This document shows, in pieces, positions 7,600-15,526 of a DNA stretch of 42,160 nt. Position numbers and translations under genes: made by a program. Source of the DNA: Apilactobacillus kunkeei (GTDB taxonomy: Bacteria; Bacillota; Bacilli; Lactobacillales; Lactobacillaceae); the NCBI RefSeq assembly GCF_001308195.1, contig NZ_JXDF01000003.1, positions 1 to 42,160 on the forward strand, in the 5' to 3' direction. The stretch's first letter is position 1; each line of letters starts with the position of its first letter. The notes below the pieces were generated by a model. The model was not told the DNA's origin and did not search any database. It worked only from the letters and a program-made list of their open reading frames with translations.

Positions 7600-8053
7600 A
7601 TTTATCGTATTTTTTTAATTCATCATAGACTCTGACCACGTCTCGATCAGTTCCACGAAGTTCGAAGTCGGTCACAAATGGTGCATCAAATTGTTTAGCG
7701 TAACGTTTGGCAGTTAAACAGTATTGTTCGTTGAAGTTCTTGTTACCTGAACCGATAACCCCAATACAGTATTTAGCGTTGTCGTTGTAGTCGATGTATT
7801 CGCCTAAAGTGTTGGTCATCATTTCTTTGACGCCGTTATCAATGCCGTTGCCGCCATCTAAATATGTTGGCACGAATGCGAAGAAATTGCCGGTTTCATC
7901 AGCAAAGTCTGATTGATCGGTGATTTCCTCTAACTCAATTAATGGGTTATTGTCGTCGTCATTATGTACGTTTTTAGCATATTCTTGTAAGTTGGTCACA
8001 AAGTTACGCGTGTTACCAGCCACTGAAATATATAGGATTCTAATTGGTTTCAA
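7598..8053 (-). CDS. nrdI: NrdI-like flavodoxin
   Basis: The 151-residue protein starts with the FMN phosphate loop ILYISVAGNTRNFV and contains FAFVPTYLDGGNGIDNG and IGVIGSGNKNFNEQYC, all typical of NrdI. NrdI delivers an oxidant to the Mn-tyrosyl cofactor of the NrdF ribonucleotide reductase subunit. The start is a TTG at 8053 with AAGGAAG seven bases upstream. nrdE, nrdF and nrdH are not in the window, so it is a stand-alone copy; another flavodoxin role cannot be excluded. Confidence 0.88.
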   Translation of the reverse strand: MKPIRILYISVAGNTRNFVTNLQEYAKNVHNDDDNNPLIELEEITDQSDFADETGNFFAFVPTYLDGGNGIDNGVKEMMTNTLGEYIDYNDNAKYCIGVIGSGNKNFNEQYCLTAKRYAKQFDAPFVTDFELRGTDRDVVRVYDELKKYDK

Positions 8054-8082
8054 TGTTTAGCTTCCTTTCAAGGCAAAATAAA

Positions 8083-8113
8083 AAATCTGTTAGAAATATA
8101 TTCTAACAGATTT
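8083..8113. terminator. terminator of the CNNM/CBS gene
   Basis: AAATCTGTTAGAA (8083-8095) pairs perfectly with TTCTAACAGATTT (8101-8113). On the minus strand it is followed by a T-rich tract and lies just after the stop codon of the upstream gene. Confidence 0.85.
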
Positions 8114-8125
8114 AAAAATTATATA

Positions 8126-9517
8126 TTAGTCTTTACTTTCTTCATCTTTTTGTTCTTCAGATGATTTTTCAGCCATAGCCTCGTGGTTATCACGTAAATC
8201 GTCTACTTCGAATAAATCGATGAATGAGTTTTCAAAGTGTAATACCTTAAATGTGAAAGTATCTACCTTGAATTCAGTACCAGGTTTGATTTGAATACCT
8301 GGGTTATTGTCGATAAAGTAACCGGAAAGGGTAACGCTATCAGATTTGCTGAAGTCTTTGATTTCAGTCTTGAAGTAACGTTCAAAATCATAAGTAGTCA
8401 TCTTACCACTTACTTGGTAAGTACCCTTAGGTTGCTTGAAGACGTATTCGTTGGTTGCTGGATCGATTTCGTCTCGAACAGTACCGAATAGTTCTTCATA
8501 AATATCTTTATCAGTAATAATACCTGAAGTACCACCGTATTCATCAACTACGACAACAATAGGAGTTCTCATAGTAATCATCTTTTGAAGCACTTCAGTA
8601 ATTTTCATTGTTTCAGGAACAGTTCCAATATCACGAATTAAACGTTCAACTGGGATGTTTGAGTTCACTCTTGATTGACGAACAAGGTCGTAACAGTAAA
8701 CGTAACCTAGAATGTTATCTTTGTTGTTGTCGATAACAACTGGAATACGACTGAATTTTGATTGTAGGTATACTGTGATGGCATCATCCACTAAGGTGTT
8801 GATGTCCATAACAGTCAATTGAGTTCTATCAATCATGATGTCCTTGGCAACCTTATCGTTAAAGTCAAAGGCACGTTGCATGTATAGGTAATCGTATTTT
8901 TCAAGATCACCATTTTCAACGGCTTCTTTTGAGATGCTTAGGATTTCAGCTTGTGACATTGATTCGTCACTTTCGTCTGTCATCTTAAGACCCATTAACT
9001 TAACAACACCAGCGGCACTGACGTTGATAGCCCAAACACCAGGATAGAAAATTGTGTGGAAGTAATGAAGTGGGGTAGCCACGTAACCTAGAATTCTTCT
9101 AGGCATGGCGATACTGATGTTCTTAGGAACAACTTCAGTAAATACCACTTCTAAATAGGTAAGAATCAAGATACCAATTACACCACCAATGGCGTGAGCG
9201 GTACCAGCAGCGACAACTCCAGGCTTTAATTCAAGTAAATCAAAGATGGCGTCAACGATAAGACTTTCACCAACCCAACCCATGATGATACCACAGACGG
9301 ACACACCCACTTGGGTGGTTGATAAATAGTCATTTAGGTTAGTGATCATGTGCATTTCACGAGCAAGCTTCTTCGACTTACCCTTATTTTCTTCTTCTTC
9401 TTCCAACATACTGTATCTGGTTTGCACTAAGGCAAACTCACAGGCAACAAAGTATGCGGCAAAGAAGAATGCAATCAATACAATAACGATTTGAAAGAAT
9501 ATCGCACCACTATCCAA
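8126..9517 (-). CDS. CNNM/HlyC-CorC family membrane protein with CBS pair
   Basis: The 463-residue protein has the family order: an N-terminal CNNM (DUF21) domain with about four membrane segments (residues 5-160), two CBS motifs (about 215-340, including IMIDRTQLTVMDINTLVDD and PIVVVVDEYGGTSGIITDKD), and a C-terminal CorC_HlyC domain (about 360-440). An acidic Ser/Glu/Lys tail follows. Members of this family handle divalent cations, often Mg2+ efflux, although many are named hemolysins. The start is TTG 9517 with GGGGA upstream. It is a single-gene unit with a terminator. Confidence 0.92.
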   Translation of the reverse strand: MDSGAIFFQIVIVLIAFFFAAYFVACEFALVQTRYSMLEEEEENKGKSKKLAREMHMITNLNDYLSTTQVGVSVCGIIMGWVGESLIVDAIFDLLELKPGVVAAGTAHAIGGVIGILILTYLEVVFTEVVPKNISIAMPRRILGYVATPLHYFHTIFYPGVWAINVSAAGVVKLMGLKMTDESDESMSQAEILSISKEAVENGDLEKYDYLYMQRAFDFNDKVAKDIMIDRTQLTVMDINTLVDDAITVYLQSKFSRIPVVIDNNKDNILGYVYCYDLVRQSRVNSNIPVERLIRDIGTVPETMKITEVLQKMITMRTPIVVVVDEYGGTSGIITDKDIYEELFGTVRDEIDPATNEYVFKQPKGTYQVSGKMTTYDFERYFKTEIKDFSKSDSVTLSGYFIDNNPGIQIKPGTEFKVDTFTFKVLHFENSFIDLFEVDDLRDNHEAMAEKSSEEQKDEESKD

Positions 9518-9685
9518 CAGAACATTCCCCGTTTCTTAATAAAATTTATATAATGTCTACATTATACCTTTTATGTTTATTTTTTTTAAGTAATTTAATG
9601 AATATAATAACGTATTTTCACTAAAAAAGATTTAAAAAAGTGAAACTTTAGGCAAAAATTTAAAATTTATTCTACATATATAGTG

Positions 9686-10624
9686 TTACACATTTGCTTC
9701 AGCAATTAAACTAGCTAGCTTATCGCGGTTCCATAGGTCGATATCCAACTTCTCGCTCGCTGAGATGGCGTGAGGTGTGAAGTAGCTGTTGGTAATGACC
9801 ACGGCCTTCTTACAATTGTAGTAACTACGTCCTGAGTTGGCCTCTTGGACCGCCTTGATACCAACGGGACTGGCGTAGAGTTTGCATTGGAATACATAAC
9901 TGGTGTCACCGTTTTTAGCGTAGACGTCGACACCAAAATCGCTGCTACCCTGAGTGCGTTTGATATCTGAGAAACCAAGTGCCTTGAGCAAGTCACAGGT
10001 AAAGGTCTCAAACTGATAACCGTCAAAGTTATCAATCGTTGCCAGCTTTTGTTTGGATTGATAATCCATGAATGATTGATACTCGTCGGTCACATGGGCG
10101 TCTGCTAGTTGATCCTTTTGTGCTTGGAGGCTCTTGATGTCCTCGACTAGACTATCGTGTTGGGTGGTTAACTCATTTAGCTGTTGGTATTTGATGTTTA
10201 GCTCATTGATTTGCTTGCTTAACTGATTACGGTAAGCTTTTTGCGATTCGATTCGTTCACTCATATCGTCTAATTGACGTTTTAACATTGATAGTTCGTT
10301 TAGATAGGGCGTCGCTTGGGATTGGTATTGCTGTCTGGAAATGTCGACAGTTCGATTTTGATACATCATCTGGTTTGAAGCGACGGGTGTCTTTTTAAAC
10401 GTATACGTTTGATGACGACTGAGGTTATTTTTAATAGTATGAATAAAATGTTTATCTGGTTTTGGTAGGATGTAGTAACCGATGACCGTCATTGTAAACG
10501 CAATACATAGTGCACTTAGCTGATTATTTATGGTTTGCATGGAAACAATGGCTACCACGATGTCGATGATTTTCAATGTAATTAGGATACATATAAATCG
10601 ACGAATGAAGTGACTGATTTTCAC
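9686..10624 (-). CDS. membrane-anchored Mrr-like restriction endonuclease
   Basis: Three parts are visible in this 312-residue protein: two membrane segments (about 8-28 and 35-52), a coiled coil (about 105-180), and a C-terminal Mrr_cat-like nuclease domain (about 198-310). The nuclease core shows YQFE (E206), DFGVD (D229, D233) and QCK (Q247, K249), the expected PD-(D/E)xK arrangement with Gln in place of the second acid, as in Mrr. Mrr enzymes cut modified or foreign DNA. The start is GTG 10624 with AAGGAAG seven bases upstream. A LexA-type box lies 75 bases upstream, suggesting SOS control. The membrane anchor suggests action at the cell periphery. Confidence 0.85.
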   Translation of the reverse strand: MKISHFIRRFICILITLKIIDIVVAIVSMQTINNQLSALCIAFTMTVIGYYILPKPDKHFIHTIKNNLSRHQTYTFKKTPVASNQMMYQNRTVDISRQQYQSQATPYLNELSMLKRQLDDMSERIESQKAYRNQLSKQINELNIKYQQLNELTTQHDSLVEDIKSLQAQKDQLADAHVTDEYQSFMDYQSKQKLATIDNFDGYQFETFTCDLLKALGFSDIKRTQGSSDFGVDVYAKNGDTSYVFQCKLYASPVGIKAVQEANSGRSYYNCKKAVVITNSYFTPHAISASEKLDIDLWNRDKLASLIAEANV

Positions 10625-10698
10625 GTCTAAACTTCCTTTTTAAGATTTAATGATAACCCTATTTTATCAGATTTGACGCGGTTTCTCTATGCTTTTAA

Positions 10699-10710
10699 GA
10701 ACGTTTGTTC
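10699..10710. promoter_or_regulatory. LexA (DinR-type) SOS box
   Basis: GAAC-GTTT-GTTC exactly fits the Gram-positive LexA core GAACN4GTTC, and a further GAAC half-site follows after TATAT. It is 75-86 bases upstream of the Mrr-like nuclease start. Confidence 0.6.
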
Positions 10711-10776
10711 TATATGAACGCAAAAATTAATAGCTCAGTAATCTAATTATGGAGAACGTAAAAGGCGTAGATAAAA

Positions 10777-10821
10777 AACAACACCCCATCACTGCGAATA
10801 AAGCAATGGTGGGGTGTTGTT
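10777..10821 (-). terminator. terminator of small membrane protein gene
   Basis: AACAACACCCCA (10777-10788) pairs with TGGGGTGTTGTT (10810-10821), extended inside by further pairs; a T-run follows on the minus strand. It lies 14 bases after the stop codon at 10835. Confidence 0.88.
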
Positions 10822-10834
10822 AGTGCAATATATT

Positions 10835-11077
10835 TTACATAATTATAAACCATGGAAATAATAAGAATCTCCATAAAATGGACGTAGTTTTTTTACTATA
10901 ATTTGGATTGCTTTTATCCATTGTTTTTTCTAGATGAACAAGATAAAAACCATCAATAAAGAAAATAATCCCAGCAGTGGCAGCAATATAGTTAGCGTCA
11001 TTTATAAAGGTAAAGTATATTAAAGTAAACAAAGATACTAAATAAACGATACGGCAAATATACATTTTTAATTTCAT
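10835..11077 (-). CDS. small membrane protein of unknown function
   Basis: The frame encodes 80 residues with two or three hydrophobic segments (about 8-27, 32-48 and 66-79) and a short basic loop around 50-65. No clear ribosome binding site precedes the first ATG, and a second ATG four codons in is equally weak, so the start is uncertain. The strong terminator immediately downstream on the same strand supports a real transcription unit. No family recognised. Confidence 0.5.
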   Translation of the reverse strand: MKLKMYICRIVYLVSLFTLIYFTFINDANYIAATAGIIFFIDGFYLVHLEKTMDKSNPNYSKKTTSILWRFLLFPWFIIM

Positions 11078-11150
11078 AATTCGGCATTATATATGAATAC
11101 TATATTTTCAGCAAATGATGTAGCTACTTGACCAACTATCAATCAACGCA

Positions 11151-11185
11151 AAAAATCCCCCCGGCAGATTGCCGAGGGGATTTTT
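11151..11185. terminator. terminator of the glycosylation operon
   Basis: AAAAATCCCC (11151-11160) pairs with GGGGATTTTT (11176-11185), with GGCA/TGCC inside. It lies directly after the last gene of the operon. Confidence 0.9.
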
Positions 11186-11186
11186 C

Positions 11187-12152
11187 TTAGCCATGCTGTT
11201 TCTTAATCGTGGCAATATTTTGGTGTTGATTATTGAATCCGTAAGAGTTAGAAACGACATATTGAGGACGATGTTTGGAAGCATCAAAAGTGCGGTATAG
11301 ATAATCACCAATTATGCCCAGCGCAAGCATGATCATTCCTGATAGGACACACATTAGGGAGATTGCGAATGTAAGTGTCGAGATACCAGTGAAGACGGTG
11401 ATTAATCCATAAATGATTCCAGCGATAATACTGATGAAACCGGTATAATTTACTATCTTGAGGGGGATTTCGGAGAATGAGGTGATTCCATCAGATGCTA
11501 GTCTAATCATTTTAGTTAGGGGGTATTTTGTGACTCCCGCATTTCGTTCTTGTCGTTCATAAGTTACGGCGGTTTGTTTAAAACCAACCCACGAAACAAG
11601 GCCACGAACGAATGGCTCCGGTTCGTTTAATTTGGAAAGTGCATCAACCACTTTACGATCCATTAGGCGAAAGTCACCGGTATCAAGGGGGATATCAACG
11701 TTGGCGACTTTACGCATTACACGGTAGAAGGCTTTCGCAGAGAAACGTTTGAAGAAGGATTCGCCTTCACGGATAAGGCGTTTTCCATAGACAACGTCAA
11801 AGCCTTCTTGCCACTTTTCAATCATGTTTGGGATAACAGATGGGGGATCTTGTAAATCCGCATCCATGACGACAACCGCATCACCTTTGGCATATCGAAT
11901 ACCAGCAGTAATGGCTAGTTGGTGACCGAAGTTTCTTGAAAATTCGACCAATCTAATGTTTTCGTATTGTGATTGTGCGTGACGGATAATATCTACGCTT
12001 GAATCGACAGAGCCGTCATCCACAAAGATAATTTCGTAAGTTTCAATTTGGCATTCCACGAAGTTTTCTAGGACTTCGATGGTGTTTTTGATGCCAGCTT
12101 CTTCATTGTAAACGGGGAGAACAATGGAGATTTTGTTAGTTTTATTTGGCAT
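11187..12152 (-). CDS. polyprenyl-phosphate glycosyltransferase (GT2, DPM/GtrB type)
   Basis: The 321-residue protein has a GT-A domain (SIVLPVYNEEAGI at 9-21; VDDGSVDSS near 44; the metal-binding DADLQDPP near 97) and two C-terminal membrane segments (about 230-295). This is the architecture of GtrB, CsbB and YkcC, which load a sugar from a nucleotide donor onto undecaprenyl phosphate at the inner leaflet. The ATG at 12152 has GGAGGTG upstream. It is the last gene of an operon with a GT-C transferase and a GtrA flippase, and supplies their lipid-linked sugar donor. Confidence 0.92.
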   Translation of the reverse strand: MPNKTNKISIVLPVYNEEAGIKNTIEVLENFVECQIETYEIIFVDDGSVDSSVDIIRHAQSQYENIRLVEFSRNFGHQLAITAGIRYAKGDAVVVMDADLQDPPSVIPNMIEKWQEGFDVVYGKRLIREGESFFKRFSAKAFYRVMRKVANVDIPLDTGDFRLMDRKVVDALSKLNEPEPFVRGLVSWVGFKQTAVTYERQERNAGVTKYPLTKMIRLASDGITSFSEIPLKIVNYTGFISIIAGIIYGLITVFTGISTLTFAISLMCVLSGMIMLALGIIGDYLYRTFDASKHRPQYVVSNSYGFNNQHQNIATIKKQHG

Positions 12153-12166
12153 GAGACACCTCCAGA

Positions 12167-14320
12167 TTAATAAATGCTGGAAAGGTCATATAAGGTACCG
12201 TTGCTCATGTTAGATGGTCCACCACCCATGTTCATTGATTGCTTACCACTAGGTTTGGACATCTTAGCAGATGCGCCTTTCTTCATGGTGAAGCTCATTG
12301 AGTTGGATGAAGAAGTAGTGCTGGTTGAACCACCATATTCGCTTGCACTGACCTTCTTAGCATGTTTCTTGATCCAGTTAACAATCGTGCTGTTAGTAGA
12401 ACCTGATTTACCTTCATCTAGGTAGTATTTAACTTGTCCAGATTTTACTAATTGCTTGAATTTGCTTAATGTCATTGCAGGGTCAGTTCCGTTGAAACCA
12501 CCCATGGCCATGACGGCTTTCTTGGTTTTAATAATATATGGAGCAGCAGTGCCAGAATCTGCGGTTGCAAATAGGTACTTGGCATTGCCTTGGTACTTAG
12601 TTAAATAGTTCAACAATTTGGTATTAACTGTTCCGTTACCAATTCCACCTGAGTTATTACCACCACTGGTTAAGAGATCGGGACCAGCGGTTGGAATAGC
12701 TGCAGATTCTTTAGCAAGGGTAGGGGTTAATGACCAGAAACTTGGTGCTACTGCAATTGATAGTAGCCCTACGATAACGATAGCCTTTCCGGCAGGTTTA
12801 GCTTTGAAGACAAGTAATAAGATACTTGCTAGAACTGCTACGACTAGGATTAAGACACTTAACCATGCGTAGTAGCTTGATACATACCATGCTTGTAGTC
12901 CGGCAGTAACAACGATTGCTAGTGGTAGGAAGTATGCCTTGTAATTGTTTAGACCGAATCGTTTAAACAAGTCCAGCATAGCTGCTAACCCAAGTCCAGC
13001 AAGAGCTGCAATGGCAGGAGCTAACATGATGGTGTAGTAAGGATGGAAGAAACTAGCTACGGAGAAGAATCCGTAGACTGGAACTAACCAACCTGTCCAT
13101 AAAACAGTGTGTTTTTGACGAGTAGTAAGTTGGTACCATTTACGCTTAGGATCAGCGAAGCCGATGAATGCAGCAATCATACCGATGATGGAGAATGGTA
13201 GCAACCAACTAATTTGTGGTCCTAAAGCTGATTGGAATAGACGAAGTGGACCAGCAGTTCCGATGTTAAATGCACCACCGGCACCACCCATGCCGCCTTT
13301 ACCGTTCATCTTCATACCACCACGATGAGTTCCGCCAGGGAAGTTACCACGTGATTTCATGTTTTTAGATGGATTGAAATTACCCATCTTTCCACTCGGT
13401 GGAGTCATGTTGTTGTTGCTGTTTGATTTGGTGTTACCACCAGGTTGGTTAGAACTCTTAGAAGAGCTGCTACCCATACCCTTGAAAGCACCACCGGTAC
13501 CAGTAGTTTGACCTAGTAATCTTTGAGTACCGTTGTATCCAAAGGCTAGTTCTAATACTGAGTTGTGTTGTGATCCACCTTCATATGGACGGTTATTAGC
13601 TGATGTCATGTCAACTGATAGTGGCCATGATAGGGTGAATACGACTAAAGCGATTGTGGCAAGTGATAACTTACCAATTTTTTTCTTCCATGAATCGTTT
13701 GATGCTAACCAGTAGAAGATAAGCATTGCTGGAATAATCATGAAAGCTTGTAGCATTTTAATGTTAAACGCGAATCCGATGGTAGCAAAACTTCCAATTA
13801 ACCAGTACATGTTGTGCTTGTTAATGGATTTTTGTAGCATCCAGATTGCTAACAATAGGAAGTAAATTAGAGTAGCATCCATATTGTTTGTACGAGAGTC
13901 AGCAACAACAATGGGGGTAATTGTCATTACTAACGCTGCGATTCTACCCGCGAATCGACCAAAGTAAGGAGTTACTAGTCGATACATTAGGTAGACGGAT
14001 CCGACACCGAATAATACTGATGGTAGGACCACACTGAAGTTTGAAACACCTAGGATTTTAGCTGAGATAGCCATGAACCATAGGGCAACAGGTGGTTTAT
14101 CGACAGTGATGTATCCGGCTGGATCAAAACTGGCATACCAAAAGTTTTTAAAACTCTGGGTCATACTAGTGATGGCGGAAGTATAGAAGTCGTTGGCAGA
14201 ACCAGTCTTCCATGTTCCGTAACCGTACAAGCCTAATGCAATTAGGAGAATAATAGCTAACACCCAATCGACTTTATGTCGTTGGAAGAAGTTAGGCTTC
14301 TTGTCTGTCGGTTCATTCAT
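12167..14320 (-). CDS. GT-C glycosyltransferase (PMT/ArnT-like, YkcB type)
   Basis: This 717-residue membrane protein belongs to the GT39/PMT_2 group, which transfers sugars from polyprenyl phosphate to extracytoplasmic acceptors. The N-terminal loop has TVDKPPVALWFMAISAKILG near residues 68-87, the typical first-loop motif with its acidic residue. About a dozen membrane segments follow. Two low-complexity extracellular tracts stand out: a Gly/Asn/Met/Ser/Lys region near 270-350 and a Ser/Gly/Met tail. The ATG overlaps the end of gtrA by 8 bases and uses AAGGAGG located inside gtrA, indicating translational coupling. The acceptor, perhaps teichoic acid or a surface protein, is unknown. Confidence 0.9.
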   Translation of the reverse strand: MNEPTDKKPNFFQRHKVDWVLAIILLIALGLYGYGTWKTGSANDFYTSAITSMTQSFKNFWYASFDPAGYITVDKPPVALWFMAISAKILGVSNFSVVLPSVLFGVGSVYLMYRLVTPYFGRFAGRIAALVMTITPIVVADSRTNNMDATLIYFLLLAIWMLQKSINKHNMYWLIGSFATIGFAFNIKMLQAFMIIPAMLIFYWLASNDSWKKKIGKLSLATIALVVFTLSWPLSVDMTSANNRPYEGGSQHNSVLELAFGYNGTQRLLGQTTGTGGAFKGMGSSSSKSSNQPGGNTKSNSNNNMTPPSGKMGNFNPSKNMKSRGNFPGGTHRGGMKMNGKGGMGGAGGAFNIGTAGPLRLFQSALGPQISWLLPFSIIGMIAAFIGFADPKRKWYQLTTRQKHTVLWTGWLVPVYGFFSVASFFHPYYTIMLAPAIAALAGLGLAAMLDLFKRFGLNNYKAYFLPLAIVVTAGLQAWYVSSYYAWLSVLILVVAVLASILLLVFKAKPAGKAIVIVGLLSIAVAPSFWSLTPTLAKESAAIPTAGPDLLTSGGNNSGGIGNGTVNTKLLNYLTKYQGNAKYLFATADSGTAAPYIIKTKKAVMAMGGFNGTDPAMTLSKFKQLVKSGQVKYYLDEGKSGSTNSTIVNWIKKHAKKVSASEYGGSTSTTSSSNSMSFTMKKGASAKMSKPSGKQSMNMGGGPSNMSNGTLYDLSSIY

Positions 14321-14714
14321 TGGCAGATGCCTCCTTTAATTCAGTTTTTCTAAATACCCAATACTTACTTAATAGGAAGTTAGTAGGCGTAGTGACTAGA
14401 AGTGTGATTAGGGGGATAATGCTGGCAATAACGTGGAAATAGTTACTTGCCACCTCGGTCACTAAGATACTCAATGTCCATGTTAAAAGGTAAGTAAGGT
14501 AGTATTTAACGACGATCATCCAGTCATGGTTGGCTTTAAATACCCACTTTTGATTAATGGTTAGACCAATAATCGATGTAATACCGTATCCAATCGCCAT
14601 TGCAAAAGTAGGAGAAGTTGCTTTATACAACATTGAATAGATAAGATAAGTTAGAATAGTATTGATAAGACCAACAATTCCGAATTTAAAAAACTGCCGC
14701 AAAATATTTATCAT
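14313..14714 (-). CDS. GtrA-family flippase-like membrane protein
   Basis: The 133-residue protein has four hydrophobic segments and the family start FKFGIVGLINTILTYLIYSM. GtrA proteins are proposed to flip undecaprenyl-phosphate-linked sugars across the membrane for GT-C enzymes. The ATG at 14714 has AAGGAAG nine bases upstream. As first gene of the operon it is followed by the GT-C transferase (8-base overlap) and the GT2 enzyme, completing a three-component glycosylation set. The upstream region carries half-sites that suggest control by the divergent two-component system. Confidence 0.88.
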   Translation of the reverse strand: MINILRQFFKFGIVGLINTILTYLIYSMLYKATSPTFAMAIGYGITSIIGLTINQKWVFKANHDWMIVVKYYLTYLLTWTLSILVTEVASNYFHVIASIIPLITLLVTTPTNFLLSKYWVFRKTELKEASANE

Positions 14715-14741
14715 GGTTGGGCACTTCCTTTTTTGGAATGA

Positions 14742-14778
14742 TTTAAGTCTAGTTTAAGAAAATTAAACTAATCTTAAA
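14742..14778. promoter_or_regulatory. paired OmpR-type response regulator sites
   Basis: TTTAAG at 14742-14747 and 14753-14758 (11-bp period) face, on the other strand, TTTAAG (14778-14773) and TTTAAT at the same period. The two 16-base blocks are inverted copies with two mismatches. The array sits between the gtrA operon and the response regulator gene, fitting two head-to-head dimers and autoregulation. Confidence 0.6.
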
Positions 14779-14836
14779 GCAATCATAAACTTAACTTAAA
14801 TAACAAAATTAATTGAAATCGAAAGGAATGATTAAC

Positions 14837-15526
14837 ATGGATGGTTTAAATATCTTAATCGTCGAAGACGACGAAAACTTAGCAGCCAGTGTGGCTCAAT
14901 TCTTATCACCAATCGGAAACACAACGGTGGTAAATGATGGTTTTGAAGGCCAAATGATGGGCCAAGACAACATCTATGACATTGCAATTTTAGATTTAAT
15001 GCTACCGGAAGTCAGTGGATACGATATCTTAAAACATTGGCGAGTAGACGACGAAATCGACATGCCCGTTTTAATTTTGACTGCCAAGGACACCATGGCC
15101 GATAAGGTGCATGGGTTCGAATTAGGCGCCGACGATTACTTAACTAAGCCATTCCATCGTGAAGAACTAATCCTTCGTGTAAAGGCCTTGTTAAAGAGAA
15201 CAGGTCGTCTTGGTAACAACAACACATTGTCAGTGGGCGAATTTAATGTTGATTTAGGTCGCCACTACGTTGAATACCAACATCAAGAATTGAAACTAAA
15301 CGGAAAAGAATACGACCTATTGGTCTACTTCATGCAAAATCCTTCTACTATTATTACCAAGGACCAAATCTTCGATCGTTTATGGGGATTTGATTCTGAA
15401 ACTTCATTATCAGTAGTTGAGGTATACATGAGTAACTTAAGAAAGAAGATTAAACAAATTTCTGGAGAAAACCCAATCAAGACCCTAAGAAACGTAGGGT
15501 ACATGCTAGAAGGATCTAATCAATGA
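14837..15526 (+). CDS. response regulator, OmpR/PhoB family
   Basis: The 229-residue protein has a receiver domain (residues 4-115) with acidic pair D11/D12, phospho-acceptor D53 (ILDLMLPEVSG) and the conserved lysine in LTKPF near 102. A C-terminal winged helix (about 130-225) ends in SLSVVEVYMSNLRKKI and TLRNVGYML. The start is ATG 14837 with AAAGGA upstream; a TTG eight codons earlier is unlikely. It overlaps the sensor kinase gene by four bases (ATGA). The divergent glycosylation operon is its probable target. Confidence 0.95.
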   Translation: MDGLNILIVEDDENLAASVAQFLSPIGNTTVVNDGFEGQMMGQDNIYDIAILDLMLPEVSGYDILKHWRVDDEIDMPVLILTAKDTMADKVHGFELGADDYLTKPFHREELILRVKALLKRTGRLGNNNTLSVGEFNVDLGRHYVEYQHQELKLNGKEYDLLVYFMQNPSTIITKDQIFDRLWGFDSETSLSVVEVYMSNLRKKIKQISGENPIKTLRNVGYMLEGSNQ

